NCBI RefSeq assembly: GCF_002813775.1
Contig: NZ_CP020370.1
Coordinates: 2,319,501 to 2,383,500, forward strand
Direction: 5' to 3'
Source of the DNA: Candidatus Thiodictyon syntrophicum
Lineage (GTDB): Bacteria; Pseudomonadota; Gammaproteobacteria; Chromatiales; Chromatiaceae
DNA: 64,000 nt
Shown: positions 29,401 through 36,456 of the stretch, piece by piece
How positions within the stretch are numbered: position 1 is the stretch's first letter
Layout of the letters: the number at the start of each line of letters is the position of its first letter
The notes under the pieces: generated by a model
Database searches by the model: none
Told to the model about the DNA's origin: nothing
What the model saw: only the letters and a program-made list of their open reading frames with translations
Position numbers and translations under genes: made by a program

Positions 29401-29754
29401 CACCCGGATCTGACCCGCGCCGGGCTTGAATCCGGGGCGCGGCTCGTAGCCGCGGTCCAGCCACTGCAGCGCCTGCTGCTCCTCGGACTGGCGGAAGCCC
29501 TCAATGACCCTGGTCTTGTCGAAGGCCGCGATATTGATGCGGTTGCCGTCGGGGATGTACCTGAGCTTGTGCTGGTCGAGTTCGTTGGTATCGATGGAGA
29601 TGAAGCTGGTCAAGGGCCGCAGCTTGGTCTCCCAGTCGTCCAGCGTGGCGGCGCGCTGCGCGATGCGGTCCACGATGCGCGAGCCCACACCACCGAGCCC
29701 GATGAACATGGTCGGAATGACACTGCCCTGACGCTTGCCGTTAACCTCAGCCAT
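26455..29754 (-). CDS. Tubulin/FtsZ-like GTPase (Tubulin_2 type)
   Basis: A 1099-aa cytoplasmic protein of the large bacterial tubulin-like family. FIGLGGVGSRIVDRI at residues 17-31 is the first nucleotide-binding loop, and FCTLAGGTGSGSF (162-174) is the tubulin/FtsZ signature loop, intact. The following strand-helix pattern (VIGNLLLSTLMLDKVG) fits the GTPase fold. The C-terminal two thirds are mostly helical and Arg/Glu-rich, with coiled-coil character at 560-720. FtsZ and tubulin polymerise by GTP hydrolysis; this family is unstudied as far as I know, so filament formation is inference. ATG 29754 has AGGAGA 6 nt upstream. Downstream comes the membrane tubulin-like partner after 42 bp. Confidence 0.85.
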   Translation of the reverse strand: MAEVNGKRQGSVIPTMFIGLGGVGSRIVDRIAQRAATLDDWETKLRPLTSFISIDTNELDQHKLRYIPDGNRINIAAFDKTRVIEGFRQSEEQQALQWLDRGYEPRPGFKPGAGQIRVESRLGFYYHSPTIRQRLKELVAASLAPGNTWRQSTPPKFNIYLFCTLAGGTGSGSFLSAAYLVDAVIRERQWQPRVIGNLLLSTLMLDKVGPELHADIHANAYAALKEIEHLNKLDYDQVKRGGRRAEPYPYLRDDTTRLATSEDDVTMVHGRPFFLSFLFDRPAHINLPDVEAAIGDGAYLQTFTPLIDNLASELDNYEKNLESLTRFPGELRDVGLGYSKNFGAFGAVVMHLPARDLLEYCALRFAAEGIRSLITFGIDPRAPDNDRARALARLAVNYSDPRFLRLSEQSREREINQAFITSVQELARQDEKEELPDGIWAQMVQDIDDGRISGRDENGDPVRLPSTIDRVETALQESRRTLMNRVSISQRAFNYPAEAVSQYADYIDRLKEDVRAARAAVDEGLRGLLMEAEEGEPIARLQLDPVAERFLVLRLLERLTTRWLPQREQELKAAQQRDIGNPAVLDRLERELFDKQKAEAQKRSIFSKDQAFLEARDEAYEGYRRAASAAPKVLDAEVALRQLRALQAYLDTRARQYARLATRMDALVSELEREAERYRSGEAVIEPRYALSIEVLQTLEEPRTRLWDRAYHHLFVDGAAYLGTFDRKTLSQTIASALKPEVDAEGRVREKGIDRLVADLRRRLVELGRSRLAPRIVGDETGPGLDLMRGLELEARLQLGRGKDPDDTIEDGEVSEYERQKFLALAQLAGVFARVSSAEASAFDDGVKVNRTRQLILGHQAGGDSSAQEAFVRRVTDVLSAGGRQVKVDRWHEPRLMIVHDVESPIPAYYFDPVVNEMEAAYLRTAADERRSYNLHTAYKWEKALPNLNPRKSRVTVGWALLKLAEGLVSGVIRRDGGDWLWQTPGTGRQQLGRNLSTALYRLGEYHRKPNLVQILEEAVTARFRELGEDTVRERRGQLRDVVQNYLVGIELREDQGRTTPDDALDKPIFATVKALLEREFEPRTAPSAAADPFESLGF

Positions 29755-29817
29755 CGGCTGTCTCCTGTTGCGGGTTGAGGGACCGATGAGCAGGCCGCGC
29801 CAGTCGCGCGTCCGACG

Positions 29818-30246
29818 CTAGCGGTATTCGAGCATGAAGGAATAAGACTTGTCGCTGTCGTCGTGCCACAGCCGATAGCGGGTACACACCTCGGGATAAA
29901 ACACCCCCGCCGCTCCGGCCTCCGGCCCGTCGCCGGAGCCGATCCGAAAGCCACGGCCCGGCCTCAGGGCAAACAATGCGCCTTGATGCTTGCGCCCGGC
30001 GGTCGGAAAGATCTCGGCGATCGGCCGCTCCTCCCCGAGCACGTCGATACGCTGTCGCGGCCTGAGGCCGAACAGCGTCGCAAACAGCGGCCACGGTTCC
30101 ACCTCCTGCGACGCGCCTGGCTCGGCGGATTCCCAGTGTTCGACCCGGTAGACCAGATCGCGGGGGAATGCCGGGCGCGCACGCAGGTGCCAGACGACCA
30201 CGACCAGATAGACGATCACCAGCGCCTTGAACAACAACAGCAGCAA
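29818..30246 (-). CDS. Small membrane-anchored protein, TTG start
   Basis: A 142-aa protein. One N-terminal membrane helix (LLLLFKALVIVYLVVVVWHL) is followed by a soluble, probably cytoplasmic beta-rich domain ending in KSYSFMLEYR. The GRGFRIGS segment resembles the RIGSRGPFFRL and RIGERGPYFRL endings of the two vWA proteins upstream, so it may be a related adaptor module. The frame has no ATG at its 5' end; TTG at 30244-30246 is the start because GGAGG lies 6 nt upstream. It lies directly before the tubulin-like gene with 63 bp between. Function unknown. Confidence 0.65.
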   Translation of the reverse strand: MLLLLFKALVIVYLVVVVWHLRARPAFPRDLVYRVEHWESAEPGASQEVEPWPLFATLFGLRPRQRIDVLGEERPIAEIFPTAGRKHQGALFALRPGRGFRIGSGDGPEAGAAGVFYPEVCTRYRLWHDDSDKSYSFMLEYR

Positions 30247-30250
30247 TGGC

Positions 30251-30257
30251 TACCTCC
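30251..30257 (-). promoter_or_regulatory. Ribosome binding site fixing a TTG start
   Basis: GGAGGTA lies 6 nt before TTG 30246 of the small membrane protein gene, which has no usable ATG. Confidence 0.65.
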
Positions 30258-30310
30258 AGCGGGAGTCGGGCACAGGCCGACGGCCTGCCGTCAGGGGCTC
30301 CCACGATTGC

Positions 30311-30330
30311 GAATGCGGCATCCCGCATTC
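30311..30330. other. Perfect 8-bp hairpin between two operon genes
   Basis: GAATGCGG, a 4-nt loop and CCGCATTC form a tight hairpin in the 179-bp gap between the vWA gene and the small membrane protein gene. It lacks a T tract in either direction. It may mark an mRNA processing site or attenuator. Confidence 0.35.
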
Positions 30331-30425
30331 TAACGCCATTGGGCCGCCCAGCGAGGCGCGCGGTTGCGGTCCAACGTCGATCAGGGCGGATCATCATGAA
30401 GGGGGCCGATGGTGTTGCAGTCTCG

Positions 30426-32684
30426 TCAGGATGCGCCGCGCAGGGCGAGGCGGAAGAACGGCCCGCGACTGCCGATGCGATAGGCCTCGCCACCTGCCCT
30501 TGCCTGTCGGCCCGCTGACCCGACCGCAATCCAGTCGTCGGCATCGAGTTCGTAGAACAGGTCAGCGGCGAGGGGCACCACCATGACCGTACGGCCCTTA
30601 GCGACGAGACCGGCCAGCGCTCCCCGCCCCCGCCCCGAGACCTTGAAGTCCGTGTGCAGATAGGCGCGCGCCGGGCGGAACCAGCCGGCACCGGTTCCGC
30701 GGTAATTCTTCAACGCCACCGCGGTGCTCTGCTGCAGCTCATCCTGACGCGCGACGTAGACCAACGCGAGCTTGGGTGGAAACCGGGGAGCGGCGATAAA
30801 TCCGCCGACCAGCGTCGCCAGCACTGTCGCGACCAGGGCGCCCGCGATCCAACGCCACCAGTGCCGCCAGAACGCCTGCCACAGGCTCAGGCCCTGCACC
30901 TCCCAACTGACGCGCATCCCCACGCCCTGCTCCGGCGCGGTGGTGCCGGCCACCTGCAGACGCAACCGGTCGTCGTCCGTCAGGCGCGAAGTGCGTGCGT
31001 CGTCGGCGACGCGCAGGCAGAGCTCGTAGCGGTCACCCGGCAGGCTCGCGACCGCCGGGCCAGCGAGTCGGATCTCCTCCCGCGGCAGCCGTACCCAGAG
31101 CGTAAACCCTTGGGGCAAGGCGTGCGTGGTCGTGAGCTTCAGCGCCACCTCGCCATAGTGCTCGGCGGCCGGATCGAACGGCAGGCAGCGCTGCGCGCCC
31201 AGGGACAGGGGCCCGAAATCCAGCGGGACCGTCACCCCGCTGGTGCGAAACACGCTGCCGGGTGGCTCGATCCGGACCGGGTGGGCCTGATCGCCGGTCA
31301 GCTCGCCCACCAGGGCCTCGCCGCGGTAGGCGCGCAGCTCGATATAGCCGAGGTAGGGGCGCCGGTGGTCCGCCCCGTGGGCCGGGAAGGTCGCGATGAT
31401 CCGGTAGTCCCGGCCCTCCGCGCCGGGTTCGCCGACGTTATCGACCGGTGGCAGCGCGTCGCCGACAAAGGCGTGGCCCGTGGTGCCGTCGGCCGCGGTC
31501 AGTCGCTCCCCGAGCAACCGGAAGCTCAGCCCCACCGGTCCGGGGTCGCCGCCGCCGCTGGCCGGCGCCACGCGCACCCGCAGATCCAGCGGCCGACCGA
31601 CCATCGCGCGCCCCGTCTCGTCCCCGGCGCGGGCCGGCAACACCCGTAGCGCCAGGCGGGTCGGTCGCAGCACCGCGGCGACGGCACCGGAGCCGTCGCT
31701 CGTGAGCCCGTAGCGTCCGGGTTCCGGGTTCAGGACGTGCAACAGCGTATAGGCACCGCCCGGGACCGCCGCGGTCAGCGCGCCGTCCGGGGCATTCAGC
31801 AGCGCACCGGTCGGCGGGGTCAGGCGTAGCGCCGGGGCCGGGGCATCCCGGGCGGTCGGGTTGCGGACGGTGCCCATCACCAGCGCGATGGCCCGCTCCG
31901 GGCTCACCCCGCCGGCCAGGTCAAGGCCCGGCAGGGCCGACACGGGCTGCGCCTCGTCCGCGCGATAGCCGAAACTGCGGGTAAAGATCTGCACCATCCC
32001 GTCCAGCAGGTCCGCGGCGCCCTGGGCCGGGATCAGACCGCCGGCTGGCCGGTCCCCGCCGGCCGCCGCCAGGAGCTGATCGAAGAATGCCCGATAGCGC
32101 AGCGCATCGTTGCCGAACGCGAGCACATAGAGCTGCACCTTCGCGGCGCTCAGGCGCGGCAACAGCCGCTCCCGGATCAGCGCCAGTTCGCGCTCGCGGG
32201 TCTCGGCCTCGGGCACGCCGTCGGTCACCAGGATGATCACCCTGACCCGGTGCCCATCGGCGGGCGGCGGCAGGTCATCCAGCGCCCGCGCGAGCACCGG
32301 GTAGAAATAGGTCATCGGGCTATCGTAGGGGATCGCCTTCAGTTGCCCGAGGAACGCGGCCCGGTTGCCAACCCCCGCCCGCAAAATCGGCCGCCGGGAT
32401 GGCTGCGGCTCGGCATCGGTCGCCGGCCAGGCCAGCCAGTCCTGATCGAACGGGATGACCGCGAAGCTGTCTCCGAGCGTCGTGTTCGGGTGCGCGAGGT
32501 CGAACAGCATCGCCGTCGCCAGCACCGCCAGGCGGTTGGGGTCGTTGCGACCGCCGCCGCCCTGCAACGCGATCCGCATGGACAAGGACGTATCGAGCAC
32601 CACCCGCACATGATCGGTCGCGACCGCCGACCAGGCCGTGCAGCAGAGCAGGATCGACAACAGCACGCGCAGTAAGAGGGTCAT
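30426..32684 (-). CDS. Membrane-anchored vWA domain protein, copy 2
   Basis: A 752-aa protein. A signal peptide (LLRVLLSILLCCTAWSAVA) is followed directly by a periplasmic vWA domain with a good MIDAS, VVLDTSLSM (about residues 27-35), and VRVIILVTDGVP for the fourth strand. Beta-sandwich domains follow to about residue 590, then one membrane helix (IAGALVATVLATLVGGFIA) and a cytoplasmic tail of about 130 residues ending in RIGSRGPFFRL. The tail is homologous to that of the upstream vWA protein, so the two are tandem duplicates. This topology suits a periplasmic ligand sensor signalling inward. The ATG at 32684 overlaps the upstream stop as ATGA. Confidence 0.85.
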   Translation of the reverse strand: MTLLLRVLLSILLCCTAWSAVATDHVRVVLDTSLSMRIALQGGGGRNDPNRLAVLATAMLFDLAHPNTTLGDSFAVIPFDQDWLAWPATDAEPQPSRRPILRAGVGNRAAFLGQLKAIPYDSPMTYFYPVLARALDDLPPPADGHRVRVIILVTDGVPEAETRERELALIRERLLPRLSAAKVQLYVLAFGNDALRYRAFFDQLLAAAGGDRPAGGLIPAQGAADLLDGMVQIFTRSFGYRADEAQPVSALPGLDLAGGVSPERAIALVMGTVRNPTARDAPAPALRLTPPTGALLNAPDGALTAAVPGGAYTLLHVLNPEPGRYGLTSDGSGAVAAVLRPTRLALRVLPARAGDETGRAMVGRPLDLRVRVAPASGGGDPGPVGLSFRLLGERLTAADGTTGHAFVGDALPPVDNVGEPGAEGRDYRIIATFPAHGADHRRPYLGYIELRAYRGEALVGELTGDQAHPVRIEPPGSVFRTSGVTVPLDFGPLSLGAQRCLPFDPAAEHYGEVALKLTTTHALPQGFTLWVRLPREEIRLAGPAVASLPGDRYELCLRVADDARTSRLTDDDRLRLQVAGTTAPEQGVGMRVSWEVQGLSLWQAFWRHWWRWIAGALVATVLATLVGGFIAAPRFPPKLALVYVARQDELQQSTAVALKNYRGTGAGWFRPARAYLHTDFKVSGRGRGALAGLVAKGRTVMVVPLAADLFYELDADDWIAVGSAGRQARAGGEAYRIGSRGPFFRLALRGAS

Positions 32685-34852
32685 CGGCTCATATTCGACA
32701 AACGGAAGTAGGGGCCGCGCTCGCCGATGCGAAAATCGAAGCCGGGACGGGCCGGGTAGCCTTGGGGCGCGACCTCCTCCCAGTCGCCCTCGGCGCTCTC
32801 GCGATAGAGCTGCTGCGCCACCGGCAGCGCGCGCGGGTAGCGCGCCTCGGCCTTCAGGCAGGCCAGGGCCCCGGCGGCGCGGCCTGAAAGCCGGTAATTG
32901 CCGTGCAGATAGGCGCGCGCGTCGCGATAAAACCCCGCGCCCACGCCCCGCCACTGGCGCCGGATCGACAGCGGCTGGACCTCGTCCAACTCCTCCCGGG
33001 TCTCGACGAAGACCAGGCCCAGGGTCGGGCGAAAGCGCTTTGGCACCATGAAGCCCGCGACGATCAGGGCGAGCACCAGCGCCGCGGCGAGCAGGGCCAA
33101 CAGCCAGCCCCAGCGAGCCAGAAATCCGAGTCCTTGCACCTGCCAACGCAGCCGGATCGTCAAGGGCTCGCCGTGCGTGCCCGCCGCGCGCAGTTCCAAC
33201 CAGGGCTCGCCCAGTGCCACGGAGTGCGGCGCACGGGGGCCGGTGCGCAGACACAGGATCGCGGCAGCGCCGGGGGCGAAGGGCAGCGCGCCGCCGCCCG
33301 GCTCCAACTCCCCGGTCGGCAACCGCAGTGCCAGGCGATGGTCGGCGGGCAGGGCGCGGAGTGCCGCCAGTTGTACCGGCACCTCGCCCGCGTGCATCGT
33401 CGGCGCGATCGGCAGGGGTCGGCAGGCCTCGGCGGCCAGCCCGAGGGTACCTAAGTCCAGGTCCACGGGCGCACCGAAGCGCAGGGCCCCGCCCACCTCC
33501 AACTGGCCCGACACCGACCGCCGCGCGAGTGGGGAATCCAGGTGCAAGGTCACCGGCTGTACCCCCGCGCGGGGGAAGGTCACCAAGGCGCCGAAGCGCC
33601 CATCCCCGGCCACCCGGTCGCCATCGCGCCCGGCGTCGTTGAGCCCCACGGACTGTCCTTCGGCCTCCAGGGTCAGCCGTGTCGAGGTCAGTTGTGCGGC
33701 CAGGGCCGGCGTCCCCGCGGCGCCGCCGATCCTCACCTGCGCCTCCACCAAGGCCGGGGTGCCCGCCATCGCGCCGGTCGGCGAAAGCAGCACCGGCGTC
33801 AGATCGGCAAACTGAATCACCGCATAGGCCGCCGCCGCCCCGCCCCCCTGCACCGCGATGCGCCAGTCGCCGGCGGCCGGGCGTTCCAGATAGGCGACGC
33901 GATAGGCGCCGGCCTTGGGCAACATCGCCGCGGCATAGTCGGCGACGACAGTGCCGCCGGGGCCGGTCAAGGTCGCACCCTTCAGGGAGTCATCGCCGTA
34001 GGCCACCACCCAGACCTGCTCGGCACCGTCCAGAATCCGGAACACCGGCTGTTCCTGCACCCGCGCGTCGATGGCGTAGGGTGCGCGTAACGCGGTGCGC
34101 AGGGCGGCGGCGAAGGCGCGCATCAGGTCCGCCGGGGTCGGCACGACGCGCGGCTCGAGACCGGCGCCGCGCGCCAGCGCGGCATCCCCCTGGCCAAACA
34201 GAACCGCCTCGATGGCGACGCCATCGGCCTTAAGCTCACCAATTGCCGCGCGGACCCGGTCCGGGTTGTCATCCTGCCCGTCCGACAGCCAGATCACGGT
34301 CCGCGGCGGCCCCGCGTCGAGCTGGTCGAAGACCCCCCGGGCGGCACGGAACGCGAGGGCGAACATGGAGTTGTTGGCCTTTTGCTTGAGATGTTCGGGC
34401 AAGGCCCCGCGGAAGCGCCGATCCGCGCGCGCGCCCCGCTCCAGCACGCCGAGGCGACCCTGCCGCGCCAGGGTCTCCCAGTCCCCCTGGGCCTCGACGC
34501 GCTGGCATTGCCCATTGGGCGATTCGCTGCAACGGACCCGCTCGCCGGTCTTGCGGCTCGGGATCAGACGAGAGTCCTCGCCCACGTCGAGCAGTCGTAC
34601 CACGGCGAACGCGCCGGGCACGATGTCCGCGAGCAGACCGGTGACCAGCAGGGAGACCTGGTGCGGGTCCATGTTCGTCGCGGCCATGCTGGTCGAGGTA
34701 TCCACGATCACCACCACCTGCGCGACGGCTGCCGCTTGCGCGAGCGGCGCCCCGCAGACCAGCGCCATGGCGCACAGAATCGCGGCCAGGCGCGCACGCC
34801 GTCGGGCGGTCCGGCGTCGGCCCCATGCCGGTTGCGGCCACTCATGCACCAT
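32681..34852 (-). CDS. Membrane-anchored vWA domain protein, copy 1
   Basis: A 723-aa protein with an Arg-rich N-terminus, a signal sequence (LAAILCAMALVCGAPLAQA) and a periplasmic vWA domain with an intact MIDAS VVVIVDTSTSM and RTVIWLSDGQDDN. The middle contains Ig-like beta domains. A helix at about residue 575 (WLLALLAAALVLALIVAGFM) crosses the membrane, and a cytoplasmic tail ends in RIGERGPYFRLSN. It pairs with the next gene, a diverged duplicate. ATG 34852 is used because the upstream gene stops 37 nt before it; the longer open frame would run through that gene. The ribosome site is weak, suggesting reinitiation. Confidence 0.85.
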   Translation of the reverse strand: MVHEWPQPAWGRRRTARRRARLAAILCAMALVCGAPLAQAAAVAQVVVIVDTSTSMAATNMDPHQVSLLVTGLLADIVPGAFAVVRLLDVGEDSRLIPSRKTGERVRCSESPNGQCQRVEAQGDWETLARQGRLGVLERGARADRRFRGALPEHLKQKANNSMFALAFRAARGVFDQLDAGPPRTVIWLSDGQDDNPDRVRAAIGELKADGVAIEAVLFGQGDAALARGAGLEPRVVPTPADLMRAFAAALRTALRAPYAIDARVQEQPVFRILDGAEQVWVVAYGDDSLKGATLTGPGGTVVADYAAAMLPKAGAYRVAYLERPAAGDWRIAVQGGGAAAAYAVIQFADLTPVLLSPTGAMAGTPALVEAQVRIGGAAGTPALAAQLTSTRLTLEAEGQSVGLNDAGRDGDRVAGDGRFGALVTFPRAGVQPVTLHLDSPLARRSVSGQLEVGGALRFGAPVDLDLGTLGLAAEACRPLPIAPTMHAGEVPVQLAALRALPADHRLALRLPTGELEPGGGALPFAPGAAAILCLRTGPRAPHSVALGEPWLELRAAGTHGEPLTIRLRWQVQGLGFLARWGWLLALLAAALVLALIVAGFMVPKRFRPTLGLVFVETREELDEVQPLSIRRQWRGVGAGFYRDARAYLHGNYRLSGRAAGALACLKAEARYPRALPVAQQLYRESAEGDWEEVAPQGYPARPGFDFRIGERGPYFRLSNMSR

Positions 34853-34889
34853 CTGCTTTGCGTCGGCTGCGTGCGATCTGCCCGACGGT

Positions 34890-36338
34890 TCAGCGCAGCC
34901 ACGCCTCGACGCGGCGGTTCTTGGGGTTGCCTTCCTTCTGGTTGGGATCGTCCCAGGCCACCGGTGCCTCTTCGCAATAGCCGCGGACCAGGGCGGGGCT
35001 GGGCACCTGCCCGCGCAGCGCGCTGGCCACCGTGTCCGCACGTTTCTGAGATAACCCACAGTTCGCCTTGTAATCTCCCTTGTTGTCGGCAAAGCCGAGC
35101 AGCAGCAGCGCGCGTCCGCTGTTCTCCGGCTGCTTCATGAAGTCGACCAAGCGAGTCAGGTCATCCCGCGCCCGGTTTTCGAGGTTGTCCTTCGCAGTTT
35201 CAAAACGAAAGGTCACGGACAGTCGATCCGCCCCCTGGGTGTCCCGGATCAACTCGCCCAGGATCTTCGGGTCCTGCACCTCGATCGCGGCGGCGCGGCA
35301 GGTCGCAAGCCGGTGCTCCTTGGCCTCCTTCGAGCCGCTGTCGCCGACGTTGAGGTCGACGTACCTATCGGCGTCATCTCCGCTGGCCGCGGTGCTGACC
35401 ACCCGCTGGCCCTCCTCGCTCTTTACGAACCTAATGAAGCCGCGCACGAACTCGCTGGTGTTGTCCGGCGTGTAAAAGTACAGCCGACGCGACAGCGGGT
35501 ATTCCTCGGTCTTGACGGAAAAGTCGCTCGCACCGACGCTGATCCAACCCTCGTCGAGCTTGAGTGCCTTGGCGCCTTTGCTACCCTCGCCGACATAGGC
35601 CATGCCCACGAAACCGATGCCGTTCGGATCGCCGCGTACATCGCCGACGAGCTGGGTGCTGTCCTCGTAGCGGCGCGCATTGTCGCAAAGCTCGGATGTT
35701 TCCAGCACGAGGGATTTGAAGGTGTCGTAGGTGCCGGAGTTGGCGTCGCGGGCATAGGTCTGGATGCGTCCGCCGCTGCCGCCCACCTGGGACCAGTCCG
35801 TGATCTCGCAGGCGAAGATGCGCTTGACCTGATCCATGGTCAGGCTCGATACCCGGTTGTCTGGATTTACGATCACGGCAATGCCGTCCAGCGCGATGAT
35901 GTGCTCGTTCCGGTCGCTGGTCATATCACCGATCGCGGCGAGCTTGAGTAATTCTTCGGCTTTGACCGGCCGCGAAGCCATGCCGACCTCGGCATTATGC
36001 GCGCCCAGGGCATCGAAGGCCGTCTTCGAGCCGTAGGGACGCACGTAAATCCGACTGGGTAGGCCCGAGTCACGACTGGTGACGTCAAGCACCTGATAGC
36101 TTTCTTGTTTTGTCTGACCGTCGACCTCCACTGGCTCCGAAAAGCGCTGCCACCCGCTGAAGCTTGCATTTGCATCACGCTGTTTCAGATAGGCCTCGAT
36201 CAGCCGTGGAGCCAGTCTTGCCCCGACCGTATTTGAGCCGTGGAACCGCACTTCGGGCCCCGCCGGCGTATCGGCGATCACGGGACCGCAGATCATCACA
36301 AAGCCGAGCACAATCGCAAACCTGCCGAGCAACGCCAT
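34890..36338 (-). CDS. Periplasmic PstS-like binding protein fused to OmpA peptidoglycan-binding domain
   Basis: A 482-aa protein. A signal peptide (residues 1-22, FVMICGPVIA) precedes a PstS-type solute-binding domain: FHGSNTVGARLAP as first anion-binding loop, EVGMASRPVKAEE, and DANSGTYDTFKSLVL as the phosphate-type SGT loop. Residues 365-482 are an OmpA C-terminal domain (LLLLGFAD, LSQKRADTVASAL, NPKNRRVEAWLR) that should hold it to peptidoglycan. No pstCAB transporter genes are nearby, so it is more likely a sensor or structural plug than part of phosphate import. A second copy is fused into the protein at 43.0-47.4 kb. GAGGT lies about 8 nt before ATG 36338. Confidence 0.9.
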   Translation of the reverse strand: MALLGRFAIVLGFVMICGPVIADTPAGPEVRFHGSNTVGARLAPRLIEAYLKQRDANASFSGWQRFSEPVEVDGQTKQESYQVLDVTSRDSGLPSRIYVRPYGSKTAFDALGAHNAEVGMASRPVKAEELLKLAAIGDMTSDRNEHIIALDGIAVIVNPDNRVSSLTMDQVKRIFACEITDWSQVGGSGGRIQTYARDANSGTYDTFKSLVLETSELCDNARRYEDSTQLVGDVRGDPNGIGFVGMAYVGEGSKGAKALKLDEGWISVGASDFSVKTEEYPLSRRLYFYTPDNTSEFVRGFIRFVKSEEGQRVVSTAASGDDADRYVDLNVGDSGSKEAKEHRLATCRAAAIEVQDPKILGELIRDTQGADRLSVTFRFETAKDNLENRARDDLTRLVDFMKQPENSGRALLLLGFADNKGDYKANCGLSQKRADTVASALRGQVPSPALVRGYCEEAPVAWDDPNQKEGNPKNRRVEAWLR

Positions 36339-36456
36339 GGTGTGACCTCGTTTTCTCGTTCACCGGTTGTCAATTAGGCCAGCACGTTCTATCCGCGACG
36401 CAACAGCGACCTTCGTCACCATGCATCTCGAAAAAATACGGCTGCATCAAGATAAA

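Noticed and set aside
27952-29778. Plus-strand open frame opposite the tubulin-like gene
   Set aside because: It is a shadow of the tubulin-like gene, whose GTP-binding motifs are unmistakable.
32681-35092. Longer start for the vWA gene at 35092
   Set aside because: It would run through the end of the PstS-like/OmpA gene on the same strand, and the added residues do not look like protein.
34890-36338. Phosphate transport operon (pst)
   Set aside because: Only PstS-like domains fused to OmpA are present; no pstC, pstA, pstB or phoU. The LolD/FtsX-like pair at 56 kb is of a different ABC type.
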